From JAHWJR01 sp035942035 (GTDB taxonomy: Bacteria > Actinomycetota > Acidimicrobiia > Acidimicrobiales > CADCSY01): a DNA stretch of 28,099 bases. Both the position numbers and the translations under genes were made by a program. Shown here piece by piece: positions 7,098 through 18,374 of the stretch; position 1 is the stretch's first letter, and the number at the start of each line of letters is the position of its first letter. The notes below the pieces were generated by a model. That model saw only the letters and a program-made list of their open reading frames with translations, was not told the DNA's origin and did no database searches. The DNA lies in the NCBI GenBank assembly GCA_035942035.1, contig DASZDK010000025.1, positions 1 to 28,099 of the forward strand. The letters are read 5' to 3'.

Positions 7098-8485
7098 GTC
7101 GCCTCGGCCTCCACCTCGCTCAAGGCGTCGTCGAGCAGGCCCACCCCCTTGGCCGCCAGCGTCTCGCTCAGCACCAGCGGCGGCGACAGGCGCAGGACCG
7201 GGCCGGCGCCGGCGGTCAGGATCCCCCGCCGGGCCAGGGCGAAGAGCAGCCTGCGGGCGGTCTCGGGGGCGATGCGCTCCTTGGTGGCCCGGTCGCGCAC
7301 CAGCTCGAGGCCGAAGAGCATGCCCCGCCCCCGCACGTCGCCCACCATGGGGTGGCGCCCTTGCAGGTCGCGGAGCCCGGCGAGCATGGCCGCCCCCACC
7401 CGGCGGGCGTGCTCGAGCACCGTGCCGTCCTCCAGCAGGGCCAAGGTGGCGGCACCGGCGGCACAGGCCAGATTGCCGCTGGCGAAGGTGGAGGCGCCGG
7501 CGCCCGGCCGCCCGAAGCGACCGGCGTCGAGGACCTCCCGGCGGGAGGCGATGAGCGAGACGGGATAGCCCGACGCCAGGCCCTTGCCGGCGAGCAGCAC
7601 GTCCGGCACCACGCCGGACTGCTCGAACGCCCACATGGTGCCCGTGCGCCCCATCCCGGTGAGGATCTCGTCGAAGATCAGCAGGGCGCCGGTGCGGTCG
7701 CACAGCTCCCGCAGGTGGGCCAGGAACTCAGGCGGCTGGGGAATGACCCCGCCCACACCTTGGATGGGTTCGACGATCACCGCCGCCAGTTGCTGCTCGG
7801 TGGACTGCTCATGCACCCGGTCGACGAAGCGGGCGCACGCCACCCCGCAGTCGTCGCGGTCGAGCCCGAAGGCGCACCGGTAGCAGTAGGCGCTCGGGCT
7901 GTGGTGGACGCCGGCGGGGAATGGCCCATAGCCGTGCTTGAGGGGAAAACCGCCCATGAGCGCCATGGAGCCGATGGTGCGCCCGTGCCAGGCGTGGTGG
8001 AACGAGATGACCTCGTAGCGGCCGGTGAACGACTTGGCCAGCCGCAGCGCCGCCTCCACCGCCTCGCTGCCGGTGCTGTACATCTGAAAGGTCTGCAGCT
8101 CGGGCGGCAGCGTGGCGGCCAGGGCCTCGAAGAAGGCCGGGCGGGCCGGCGTGGCGAAGTCGAAGTAGTGCAGCAGGCGTTCGGCCTCGGCGCCCAGCGC
8201 CGCTGCCACCCCCGGCGGCGAGTGACCCAGGTTGGCCACCACCGCGCCCGAGGAGAAGTCGACGAACACGTTGCCGTCGACGTCCCGGACCAGGGCGCCG
8301 GCGGCGTCGCTGACGGCCAGCTGCAACCACTGGGCCGCAGGTGAGGAGTTGCCGGCGTGGTGGACGGCATCACGGGCCCACACCTGGGCCGAGCGGGGCC
8401 CGGGCAGAGCGGTGCGCACGCGAGGCACCTCGTGCTCCGCCAGCTCGGAGAGGGGGACCTCACTCGTGTCGGGGTGGCTGGTCAT
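7094..8485 (-). CDS. Class-III PLP-dependent aminotransferase
   Basis: 463 aa from an ATG overlapping the glycosyltransferase stop (ATGA, 8485-8482). The open frame extends upstream over that gene, but this start fits the family. Fold-type I PLP enzyme of the GABA/ornithine group, moving an omega- or alpha-amino group to a keto acid. Seen: STGSEAVEAALRLAK (138-151), FHHAWHGRT (162-170), VEPIQGVGG with E239, LLIFDEILTGMGRTG with the PLP-binding D272, and the Schiff-base Lys K301 in LLAGKGLASGYP. A four-Cys element (C201, C204, C213, C217) lies in the middle; related CYRC...C forms occur in GABA-transaminase-like proteins. The partner genes suggest it makes or uses an amino precursor for the adjacent cluster. 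The substrate cannot be fixed from sequence. Confidence 0.9.
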   Translation of the reverse strand: MTSHPDTSEVPLSELAEHEVPRVRTALPGPRSAQVWARDAVHHAGNSSPAAQWLQLAVSDAAGALVRDVDGNVFVDFSSGAVVANLGHSPPGVAAALGAEAERLLHYFDFATPARPAFFEALAATLPPELQTFQMYSTGSEAVEAALRLAKSFTGRYEVISFHHAWHGRTIGSMALMGGFPLKHGYGPFPAGVHHSPSAYCYRCAFGLDRDDCGVACARFVDRVHEQSTEQQLAAVIVEPIQGVGGVIPQPPEFLAHLRELCDRTGALLIFDEILTGMGRTGTMWAFEQSGVVPDVLLAGKGLASGYPVSLIASRREVLDAGRFGRPGAGASTFASGNLACAAGAATLALLEDGTVLEHARRVGAAMLAGLRDLQGRHPMVGDVRGRGMLFGLELVRDRATKERIAPETARRLLFALARRGILTAGAGPVLRLSPPLVLSETLAAKGVGLLDDALSEVEAEAT

Positions 8486-9702
8486 CCGCCCGTGTGCGTC
8501 CCGCTCGCCGAGCCGGCGCCGGCGCCGGCGCTGTGCAACGGCCGCTGCTCCCGGTGGAGCCGCTCGACCAGCGACACCCCTTCCTCGGGACCGGGCATGG
8601 CCGCCAGCTCGGCGGCCACCGTCTCGGCCGCCTGGCGGTAGGAGGCGTCGTCGAGCAGCAGGCGCACGTCGGCACGGACGGCGTCGGCCGACACCTCGTC
8701 GGGCAGGAGGCGCCGGCCGACGCCGGCGTGCACGCAGGCCTCGGCGTTGTGGAACTGGTTGGCTCCCTGAGGCAGGACCAGGACCGGCAGCCCGTGGCCG
8801 AGGATGTCGAGCAAGGCCGTGCCCCCCTGATTCACCACGGCGTCGCAGTGGGGCAGCAGCAAGGCCTGGGGGATGAAGCGCTCCACGTGGACGTTGGCCG
8901 GCTGCGGGCCGAACGCCTCGGGATCGTTGTCGTGCCCGACGGTCAGGATCAGGTTGAGCGGCTCGTCCCGAAGCCCCTCGAGCACGGCGGCGAACACGGT
9001 GGCATCGCGGTTGAAAAGGGTCCCCAGGCTCACGTAGACGGTGGGCTGGGCCGGGAGGGAGGCGATCCAGCCGGGCAGCTCGCCGCCGGCGCCGGCGCCG
9101 GCCAGGTTCCGCATGGCATGGGCCACCGCCACGTCGCTGACCTCCGGACTTTGGAGCCGGGGCGGGCACACGTCGAGGTAGAGGTAGCGGAACAGCCCGG
9201 CGCACGGGCCCACGTCGACGCCCCATTCCCTAGCCGTCGGAGCCAAGGTGTTGCCGGCCAGCCGGAGCATCTGCAGGGGGCGCAGGATGCCCATGCTGTG
9301 GTCGGCCCACGGGATGCCGGCCACCGCCGCCGCCACCGGCCCGGCCAGCTCGGTCTCGTCGTGGACCACCACGTCGGGCCGCCAGTCGGCGACGATGGGC
9401 ACCAGGTCGGCGGCCCGGGCCGGCGCCGCCACACCGGCGAGCATCCGCGGCACGAAAGCCTCGAAACGCTCCTTGCCCGGGGGCAGCTCGGCCTCGGGGT
9501 AACGCCGGTTGGCCTCCTCCAGTTGCCGGGGCAGGCTCAGCCCGGCGGGGAAGGCCGGAAAGCCGGCCCTGTCGACATGGGGGCAGAACTCGCCGGCGGT
9601 GGCGAACGCCACCTCGTGGCCGGCAGCGGCGAGGGCGGTGGCGAACGGCCGCATGGGCAGGAAGTGCCCGTGGCCCGGCAGGCAGGTGCACAGGACCCTC
9701 AC
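8482..9702 (-). CDS. GT1/MGT-family glycosyltransferase
   Basis: 406 aa; the GTG at 9702 is the first in-frame start and gives the typical beta-strand VRVLCTCLPGHGHFLP with the catalytic-type His of GT-B enzymes. The family moves a sugar from a nucleotide donor to macrolides, aglycones or sterols. Seen: N-terminal acceptor half (ALAAAGHEVAFATAGEF), a linker with PTVYVSLGTLFNRD, and the C-terminal donor half with HVERFIPQALLLPHCDAVV, then NQGGTALLDILGHGLPVLVL and PQGANQFHNAEA. Two usual donor-site residues are changed: the HGG motif reads NQGG, and the final D/E-Q reads NQ. The donor sugar may therefore be unusual. Alternating Ala-Gly tracts come from GCCGGC hexamer runs (8512-8530, 9084-9102). 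It is the first gene of the minus directon, 43 bases from the divergent metallo-hydrolase gene. Confidence 0.88.
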   Translation of the reverse strand: MRVLCTCLPGHGHFLPMRPFATALAAAGHEVAFATAGEFCPHVDRAGFPAFPAGLSLPRQLEEANRRYPEAELPPGKERFEAFVPRMLAGVAAPARAADLVPIVADWRPDVVVHDETELAGPVAAAVAGIPWADHSMGILRPLQMLRLAGNTLAPTAREWGVDVGPCAGLFRYLYLDVCPPRLQSPEVSDVAVAHAMRNLAGAGAGGELPGWIASLPAQPTVYVSLGTLFNRDATVFAAVLEGLRDEPLNLILTVGHDNDPEAFGPQPANVHVERFIPQALLLPHCDAVVNQGGTALLDILGHGLPVLVLPQGANQFHNAEACVHAGVGRRLLPDEVSADAVRADVRLLLDDASYRQAAETVAAELAAMPGPEEGVSLVERLHREQRPLHSAGAGAGSASGTHTGG

Positions 9703-9723
9703 CCGGTGCCGCCGCTCGCTCGG

Positions 9724-9733
9724 AAAGTAGTGT
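9724..9733. promoter_or_regulatory. Overlapping divergent -10 boxes
   Basis: The whole gap between the two divergent starts is 43 bases (9703-9745). On plus, TAGTGT (9728-9733) fits TAnnnT and lies 12 bases before the ATG at 9746. On minus, TACTTT (9729-9724) fits TAnnnT and lies 21 bases before the GTG at 9702. The two boxes share a TA step, so one AT-richer core could drive both directions. No clear -35 elements were found, and no start sites are known; this is a sequence match only. Confidence 0.4.
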
Positions 9734-9745
9734 TGGCTGGCATCT

Positions 9746-10743
9746 ATGGTCGACCCTACGACGAAAGTCGTCCTGCTGGGTACCGCCGGCGGGCCTCTCC
9801 CCTCGCCCCTTCGCTCGGGCATCGCCACCGCCGTGGTGGTGGGCGACCGCGTGCTGGTGTTCGACTGCGGCAGCGGCGTCACCCGCCAGCTCCGCCGAGC
9901 CCGGCTGCTCTCCAGCCTGCACATGGTGTTCCTCACCCACCTGCACTCCGACCACAACTGCGACTACTTCAACCTGTTCCTGCTGGGCTGGCCCGTGCTG
10001 CAGTGGAACCCGCCGGTGCACGTCTACGGGCCGGGCCCGGCCGGAGGACCCATCGCCCTGCCCGCCGACCGCCCCGGGCGACCCCCGGTGCCCGTGGTGC
10101 ACCCTGCCAACCCGACTCCGGGTCTGGTCGAGGTCACCGCCGCCCACGTCCAGGCCCACGCCTACGACATGAACGTGCGCATGCGCGAGGCGGGCCGGGC
10201 CGACCTGACCTCGCTGTTGGTCCCCCACGAGATCGACGTGCCCGAACAGATCGGTGCCCGCCCACCGGACGTGGTGGCACCGCCCATGACGCCGCTGGTG
10301 GTGGTCGAGGACGGCGACGTGCGGGTGAGCGCGGTGCTCGTCCAGCACGCGCCGGTGTTCCCGGCCTTCGCCTACCGCGTCGACACGCCCGCCGGGTCCG
10401 TCGTCATCTCCGGCGACACCGCCCCGTGCGTGAACCTGGTGCGCCTGGCCGATGGCGCCGACGTCCTGGTCCACGAGGTGTTCGACGATGCCGCCCTCGG
10501 CCAGCGGGACGACGACGAGGATGACGACTGGGAGGCCGATCAGCGCGAGCACCACCTGCGTACGTCCCACACCCCGCTCAGCCGGGTCGGTGCCGTGGCC
10601 GCCGAGGCCGGGGTGGGCCGGTTGGTGCTGACCCACTTCATCCCCGGCGACGACGACCTGCCCGACGACGTGTGGGTCAAGGGGGCGAGCGCCGACTTCG
10701 ACGGCGAGGTGGTGGTCGGCCACGACCTGTTGGAGCTGACGCT

Positions 10744-10747
<4 letters not shown>
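9746..10747 (+). CDS. Metallo-beta-lactamase-fold hydrolase, RNase Z/arylsulfatase-like
   Basis: 333 aa. Binuclear zinc hydrolase fold. Seen: KVVLLGTAGGPLPSPLR at the start, VLVFDCGSGVTRQL (34-49), the metal motif THLHSDHNCDY (H65, H67, D69, H70), VVISGDTAPC in the second half, an acidic tract DDDEDDD, then HTPLSRVGAVAAEAGV and LVLTHFIPGDDD with the last His. This order matches RNase Z-like and AtsA-type arylsulfatase hydrolases that cut phosphodiester, sulfate or ester bonds; it is not a tRNA-maturation enzyme by length or context with certainty. The end overlaps the NRPS start by 4 bases (GTGA), so it is co-translated with it. It may act on the NRPS product, for example by releasing or trimming it; that is inference. 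Confidence 0.85.
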
Positions 10748-14085
<3,338 letters not shown>

Positions 14086-14105
14086 GTACCGACGAAGGAG
14101 GAGCC

Positions 14106-14570
14106 ATGGCGGAGCCGGTCCCCCCGGGCTTGGAAGACCGCATCGTGCCGTACCTCATGGTCGACGGTGCGGCCGACGCCATCCAGTTCTACGGGCGGGC
14201 CTTCGACGCCGAGGAGCGCTACCGGATGGCGATGCCCGACGGCACCATCGGCCATGCCGAGATCGTCGTCGGCGGTGCGGTCGTGTACGTGGCCGATGCG
14301 CCCGACGACATGCCTGGCCACGCCGGCAACCCCAGGAAGCTCGGCGGCACCAGCGTCCTGCTCCACCGCTACGTGGCCGACGTAGACGCGGTGGTGGCCA
14401 AGGCGGAGGCGGCCGGAGCAACCGTGCTCCGGGCGCCGGAGGACCAGTTCTATGGTGACCGTGCCGCGGTGGTCGCCGATCCGTGGGGCCACCAGTGGTC
14501 GCTGCACACCCACATCCGTGACGTGAGCCCAGAGGAGATGGCCGAGGCGATGCGGCAGGCCGACGGGTGA
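14106..14570 (+). CDS. PhnB-like VOC-family protein
   Basis: 154 aa. The ATG follows a strong Shine-Dalgarno sequence, AAGGAGGAG at 14095-14103, and lies 20 bases after the NRPS stop. Seen: IVPYLMVDGAADAIQFYGRA, MPDGTIGHAEIVVGGAVVYV, then YVADVDAVVAKAEAAGATVL and AVVADPWGHQWSLHTHIRDV. This is the glyoxalase/bleomycin-resistance fold of the PhnB (3-demethylubiquinone methyltransferase-like) group, most of which lack a proven reaction. Some VOC proteins next to peptide clusters bind the product and give self-resistance; that could apply here but is inference. Strand and tight spacing suggest it is cotranscribed with the hydrolase and NRPS. Confidence 0.85.
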   Translation: MAEPVPPGLEDRIVPYLMVDGAADAIQFYGRAFDAEERYRMAMPDGTIGHAEIVVGGAVVYVADAPDDMPGHAGNPRKLGGTSVLLHRYVADVDAVVAKAEAAGATVLRAPEDQFYGDRAAVVADPWGHQWSLHTHIRDVSPEEMAEAMRQADG

Positions 14571-14601
14571 GCTGCGGCGCCGGCACAATGGTCCCACTCC
14601 T

Positions 14602-15495
14602 ATGCGCCGCCTCAACAGCTTCCTCGCCATCGGCATCGCCGGAGTCGTCGCCCTGCTCGCCGGCCTGTCGTGGGATGCGCTGGCCCACGCCGCCGACTCG
14701 CACCTCGTCGAGAACGAGCACCTCTTCACCCTGGCCAACCCGGCCCACGCCACCCTCCTCGCCGGCGTCGGCATGGTGGTGGTCGGCGTCGTCGGGGCCC
14801 TCGATGCCAGCTTGCGGGCATCGGCCACGAGGTGGTCGTCGCCCCGCCGGCGCCGGGCCACGTCGGGCGCGGCGGCCGTACTGGTGGCAGCGTCCCTGAC
14901 GGTCGCCGGCTGGGCCGTGACCCGGCCCCTGCCCTCGCCCGGGGCCGTCGCCGCTGCCGCCGGCGACGTCGCCGGCGCCGACGGCCACCACGGAGCCGAC
15001 GACACCGATGTCGTCCTCGCCGCAACCACCCAGCAGATGGCCGAGGCCGACGCCCTGGTGACGGCCACGAGGCTCGCCCTGGCGATCGCCGGCTACGAGG
15101 ACGTGAGCGAGGCCGAAGCCGCCGGGTACCGCCCGGTCCAGGCCCCGACCTCGGGCCTGGTCCACTACGTGCACCCCACGCACCTGGCCAGTCCCGCCGT
15201 GCTCGACCCCGCGGCGCCGGAGTCGCTCGTCTACCTCAGCACCCCGGACGGACCCGTGCTCGAAGCCGCCATGTACATCCTGCCCTCGGTGGAAAGCCCC
15301 GTTCCCGACGTCGGAGGCCTGGCCGCCCACTGGCACGCTCATGACGACCTGTGCTTCTCGACCACCACCGCCATGATCATGGGCACGACCAACCCCGACG
15401 GAAGCTGCCCGCCGGGCGCCCGCAACCAGGCCACCCCACCCATGCTCCACGTCTGGACCATCGACCACCCGGAGGGACCCTTCGCCGGCCCCTGA
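14602..15495 (+). CDS. Membrane protein with His/Cys-rich extracytoplasmic domain, unknown
   Basis: 297 aa, not assigned to a named family. Seen: three membrane segments (about 6-28, 48-69 and 86-107), an Arg-rich loop between the second and third, an Ala/Gly-rich linker with HGADD, and a C-terminal domain of about 150 residues. That domain carries many possible metal ligands: H188, H191 and H194 (VHYVHPTH), HWHAHDDLC (H243, H245, H247, C251), C269 in DGSCPPG, and H283 and H289 in PPMLHVWTIDHP. The spacing suggests a metal site outside the membrane. The gene starts 31 bases after the PhnB-like gene; CACAAT at 14584-14589 could be its own -10 box. It may be the last gene of the NRPS unit or an independent gene. 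It is convergent with the dehydrogenase gene. Confidence 0.75.
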   Translation: MRRLNSFLAIGIAGVVALLAGLSWDALAHAADSHLVENEHLFTLANPAHATLLAGVGMVVVGVVGALDASLRASATRWSSPRRRRATSGAAAVLVAASLTVAGWAVTRPLPSPGAVAAAAGDVAGADGHHGADDTDVVLAATTQQMAEADALVTATRLALAIAGYEDVSEAEAAGYRPVQAPTSGLVHYVHPTHLASPAVLDPAAPESLVYLSTPDGPVLEAAMYILPSVESPVPDVGGLAAHWHAHDDLCFSTTTAMIMGTTNPDGSCPPGARNQATPPMLHVWTIDHPEGPFAGP

Positions 15496-15510
15496 CGGCG
15501 GCGCCACCGC

Positions 15511-15528
15511 CTGGGCTCAGTAGCCCAG
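15511..15528. terminator. Hairpin between convergent genes, no U-tract
   Basis: A perfect 7-base-pair stem, CTGGGCT (15511-15517) and AGCCCAG (15522-15528), with loop CAGT. It lies between the convergent stops at 15495 and 15517 and contains the stop codon of the minus-strand dehydrogenase. There is no T-run on either side, so it would be an atypical terminator or an RNA-stabilising end. Confidence 0.45.
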
Positions 15529-16440
15529 AGCGGGGTCGACCAGGCCGACCAGTTCCTGCCCCCGACCGTAGCGATCGACGTTCTGGCGGACACGCTCAGC
15601 CAGAAGGGGCGCGGCCATCTCGGTGGTGTTGGCCACGTGGGGCGTGATCAGGCAGTTGTCCAGACGCCACAGCGGGTGGGGCGCGGGTAACGGTTCCGGC
15701 TCGGTCACGTCGAGGGCGGCCCCGCCGATCACCCGCTGCTCGAGGGCGCTGACCAGCGCGTCCGTGTCGACGTGGGCGCCCCTGGCCACGTTGACCAGCC
15801 AGGCGTCACCGTCCATACGATCGAGCTCCTCGGCTCCCACGATGCCGGCAGTCTCGGGTGTCAGCGCCAAGGTGAGCACCACCAGGCTGGCGCCGGGCAG
15901 CGCCTCGTGGAGCTGGGCCGGCCCGACGACCTGGCGGGCGCCGGGGACCGCCGCCACGTGGCGCCGGACCACAGTGGCATCCACCTGGAAGGGGCTCAAC
16001 AGCGACAGCAAGGCTCGGGTGATGCCGCCGCCGCCCACGATGGTGACGCGGGCGCCCATCAGTCGCTTCCCGGCCTCGGGGCCCCATTCCCTTGCCCGGG
16101 CGCGAGCGGGAAGAGCCCGTAGGCCGGCCAGGCCCAGGGCCAGGGCGTGCTCGGCCACCGGCTCGGCGTAGGCACCTTTGGCGCTGGTCCACCTGCGACC
16201 GTCGCCGAGAAGCTCCTGGAACCGGTCGACCCCGGCAAAGGGCAGCTGGACCCAGCGCACGCCCGGGGCGCGTTCCAACAATTCGGCCAGGGCACCGGCG
16301 TCGACGGGATCCGTCCACACCAGCGCCTCGGCGTCACCCGGCTCCACCAGCTGGCCGCCTCCATCGACGATGGCGGCGGTCAGGGAGGGGACCCGCTCGG
16401 GCGCGACGGCGCAGGCGAGAGCTTCCGTGCCCGTAACCAC
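15517..16440 (-). CDS. D-isomer-specific 2-hydroxyacid dehydrogenase family protein
   Basis: 307 aa. NAD(P)-dependent reduction of a 2-keto acid to a D-2-hydroxy acid is the family reaction; substrate unknown. Seen: split substrate domain, RWVQLPFAGVDRF (62-74), AEPVAEHALAL, the nucleotide-binding turn VTIVGGGGITRAL, and the catalytic triad R220 (NVARGAHVDTDAL), E247 (DVTEPEPLP) and H268 (LITPHVANT). The dinucleotide motif is changed: the GxGxxG reads GGGGIT, so the third Gly is Thr in the most likely register. The GTG start at 16440 has no Shine-Dalgarno sequence and lies 12 bases after the SDR stop, so the two genes are likely one operon. The short length is near the lower end for the family. 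Confidence 0.88.
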   Translation of the reverse strand: MVTGTEALACAVAPERVPSLTAAIVDGGGQLVEPGDAEALVWTDPVDAGALAELLERAPGVRWVQLPFAGVDRFQELLGDGRRWTSAKGAYAEPVAEHALALGLAGLRALPARARAREWGPEAGKRLMGARVTIVGGGGITRALLSLLSPFQVDATVVRRHVAAVPGARQVVGPAQLHEALPGASLVVLTLALTPETAGIVGAEELDRMDGDAWLVNVARGAHVDTDALVSALEQRVIGGAALDVTEPEPLPAPHPLWRLDNCLITPHVANTTEMAAPLLAERVRQNVDRYGRGQELVGLVDPALGY

Positions 16441-16452
16441 GGCTGTGCCGGC

Positions 16453-17313
16453 TCAGCCGGGGAGGGTTTCGCCGCCGATCGGAGCGAGCACTTCCCCGGT
16501 GTAGTAGCTGGAGAGTCGTTCGGCGGCGAAGAACACGTAGCTGGGCGCGATCTCGTCAGGCTGCCCTGCGCGCCCCATGGGCACTTGCTGCCCGAACGAC
16601 GACGCCTTCTCCGGCGGCATGGTGGCCGGTATCAGCGGGGCCCACACCGGCCCGGGTGCCACGGCGTTGACGCGGATCCGCTTCTCGACCAGGTTCTGCG
16701 CCAGCGAGTACGTGAAGGCCAGCACCGCTCCCTTGGTGGCGGAGTAGTCGAGGAGCGTCTTGTTGCCACGGAGGCCGTTCACGGAGGCGGTGTTGATGAT
16801 GGCGCCGCCCTCGGGCAGGTGCCGCAGCGCCGCCTTGGTCGTCCAGAAGTGGCTGTAGACATTGACCTTGAACGTGTAGTCGAACTGCTCGGAGCTGATG
16901 TCCTCGAGCGACTCCGCCGGATTCTGGGTCCCGACGTGGTTGACGAGGACGTCGAGGCCACCGAGCTCCTCGACCGTCCGCTCGACGATCTCGGTGGCGT
17001 GCTTCTCGTCGGCGAGCTCGCCCGGCAGCAGCACTGCCCGCCGGCCCGTGGCGGTAACCAGGCTGGCGGTGTGCTCGGCGTCGTCGTGCTCGCACAGGTA
17101 GGCGATGGAAACGTCGGCCCCCTCCTTGGCGAACGCCACCGCCACCGCCCTGCCGATACCCGAGTCCCCTCCGGTGACCAAGGCTCGCTTGCCCTCGAGC
17201 AGCCCGCTCCCGACGTAATCGGCCATCTCGTCCTGTGGCTTCGGGTCCATCTCGGCGGTGGTGCCCGGTCCTGGTTGATGCTGCTCGGGCTGCTGACCCT
17301 GCACTTCGGCCAC
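16453..17313 (-). CDS. SDR oxidoreductase, general-stress (YdaD/YhxC-like) group
   Basis: 286 aa, GTG start at 17313 with a strong Shine-Dalgarno sequence GGGGAGGA (17328-17321, spacer 7). Seen: an N-terminal Gln/Pro-rich leader ending in MDPKPQDEMADYVGSGLLEGK, typical of the stress-type glucose/alcohol dehydrogenases; cofactor turn TGGDSGIG (47-54); catalytic S177, Y190 and K194 (NTASVNG, DYSATKGA); and a C-terminal YYTGEVLAPIGGE. The usual NNAG after beta-4 reads NHVG, a departure that may affect the active site. The family often appears in oxidative or osmotic stress regulons. It is transcribed away from the metallo-hydrolase gene over a 128-base gap and runs into the dehydrogenase gene. 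Confidence 0.9.
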   Translation of the reverse strand: MAEVQGQQPEQHQPGPGTTAEMDPKPQDEMADYVGSGLLEGKRALVTGGDSGIGRAVAVAFAKEGADVSIAYLCEHDDAEHTASLVTATGRRAVLLPGELADEKHATEIVERTVEELGGLDVLVNHVGTQNPAESLEDISSEQFDYTFKVNVYSHFWTTKAALRHLPEGGAIINTASVNGLRGNKTLLDYSATKGAVLAFTYSLAQNLVEKRIRVNAVAPGPVWAPLIPATMPPEKASSFGQQVPMGRAGQPDEIAPSYVFFAAERLSSYYTGEVLAPIGGETLPG

Positions 17314-17406
17314 GCGATGCTCCTCCCCTGGCTCCGATCCGGCCCGCTTGTATTGCCCCTGCGTCTGCCGACGGCAAACCCCGATGGAGCGAGGCGCCCG
17401 GTGGGG

Positions 17407-17435
17407 TTTACACGCGGGCGTCGAACGGTTATCGG
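17407..17435 (+). promoter_or_regulatory. Putative promoter for leaderless hydrolase transcript
   Basis: TTTACA (17407-17412, near the TTGACA consensus) is followed after 17 bases by TATCGG (17430-17435). The ATG at 17442 begins 6 bases later, just where transcription would start. No Shine-Dalgarno sequence precedes the gene. The -10 box is imperfect (last base G), so this is a moderate match. Confidence 0.42.
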
Positions 17436-17441
17436 TGGGTG

Positions 17442-18269
17442 ATGACGACTGCGGACGGAGGCGGGCCGCCGCCTACCCCGGGGAACGTGGCCTCGCTGAG
17501 CTTCGTCGGCACTGCCACCAGCGTGCTCCGCCTCGGCGGGCTCACGCTGCTCACCGACCCGAACTTCCTGCACCGGGGACAGCGCGTCTACCTCGGGTAC
17601 GGGTTGTTCTCCAAGCGCCGGACCGAGCCGGCGATGCAGCCGGCGGACCTGCCACCGCTGGACGGGGTGCTGCTCTCGCACCTCCATGGCGACCACTTCG
17701 ACCGGGTGGCCAGGCGGGAGCTGGGTCGTGACCTTCCCATCGTCACTACACCGCACGCAGCGCTTCGTCTCGGACGGTGGGGCTTCGAAGCGTCGATCCC
17801 CCTGGGGACATGGGAGAGCCACGAGCTCGAGCGGGCGGGGGAACGGGTCCGGATCACCTCCGTCCCCGGCACCCATGGGCCGGGAGTGGTCGGCCGGCTG
17901 CTGCCGCCGGTGATGGGCAGCGTGGTGGAGCTCGTGCGCGGTGACACCACAGCACTGCGGCTCTACATCACGGGCGACACGCTGTTCCGTCCGGAGTTGC
18001 GCGAGGTGTGCGAGCGGTTCCCCGACCTCGACGCCATGGTCATCCACCTCGGCGGCACCCGAGCGTTGGGCATCCTCGTCACCATGGACGACCGGCAGGG
18101 AGCCGACATGGTCGAGCTCCTCGCCCCTCCGGTCACCATCCCGGTCCACTACGACGACTACACCGTCTTCCGATCACCGCTGTCGCAGTTCCTCGAGGAG
18201 GTGCGACGTCGCCAGCTCCCAGGCGAGATCCGCACCGTCACCCGCGGACAGACGATCGCCTTGCCGTGA
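17442..18269 (+). CDS. UlaG-like metallo-beta-lactamase-fold hydrolase
   Basis: 275 aa. The open frame continues upstream, but the conserved fold begins at SLSFVGTATSVLRLGGLTLL soon after this ATG. Seen: DPNFL, LLSHLHGDHFD (the HxHxDH metal motif), ITSVPGTHGPG, LYITGDTLF, and IPVHYDDYTVF with the last His. This pattern is that of UlaG/YtnP-type lactonases and NAPE-PLD-like hydrolases acting on phosphate or lactone bonds. The substrate is unknown. The start is supported by a promoter-like sequence 6 bases upstream. A GTG codon directly before the ATG is an alternative start. The stop codon lies in a short tandem repeat. Confidence 0.87.
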   Translation: MTTADGGGPPPTPGNVASLSFVGTATSVLRLGGLTLLTDPNFLHRGQRVYLGYGLFSKRRTEPAMQPADLPPLDGVLLSHLHGDHFDRVARRELGRDLPIVTTPHAALRLGRWGFEASIPLGTWESHELERAGERVRITSVPGTHGPGVVGRLLPPVMGSVVELVRGDTTALRLYITGDTLFRPELREVCERFPDLDAMVIHLGGTRALGILVTMDDRQGADMVELLAPPVTIPVHYDDYTVFRSPLSQFLEEVRRRQLPGEIRTVTRGQTIALP

Positions 18270-18330
18270 GGTGGAGCGGGCCGTGAGGTCGGAGCGGGCC
18301 GTGAGGTGAAGGCCCCGTGAGGCCGAAGGG
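18264..18330 (+). repeat. Short degenerate tandem repeat at the 3' end of the hydrolase gene
   Basis: Four copies of a 16-18-base unit beginning CCGTGAGG start at 18264, 18281, 18299 and 18315. The first two share CCGTGAGGT-GGAGCGGG almost exactly; the last two are degraded (GAAGGCC, CCGAAGGG). The first copy contains the gene's stop codon (TGA 18267-18269). No spacers of CRISPR type are present. Confidence 0.7.
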
Positions 18331-18362
18331 TTCCTGACGAAGGCGGTGACCCATCAACGACC

Positions 18363-18368
18363 TAGCCT
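18363..18368 (+). promoter_or_regulatory. -10 box for a leaderless transcript
   Basis: TAGCCT fits TAnnnT and is exactly 6 bases before the GTG at 18375. No good -35 element and no Shine-Dalgarno sequence were seen. It decides for the GTG start over the ATG 30 bases downstream. Confidence 0.4.
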
Positions 18369-18374
18369 CGGGGG

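Noticed and set aside
8512..8530. GCCGGC hexamer runs in the glycosyltransferase gene (also 9084-9102)
   Set aside because: Simple coding repeats giving Ala-Gly tracts; no sign of an independent element.
18264..18330. Possible CRISPR-like repeats
   Set aside because: Units are contiguous, 16-18 bases, without spacers.
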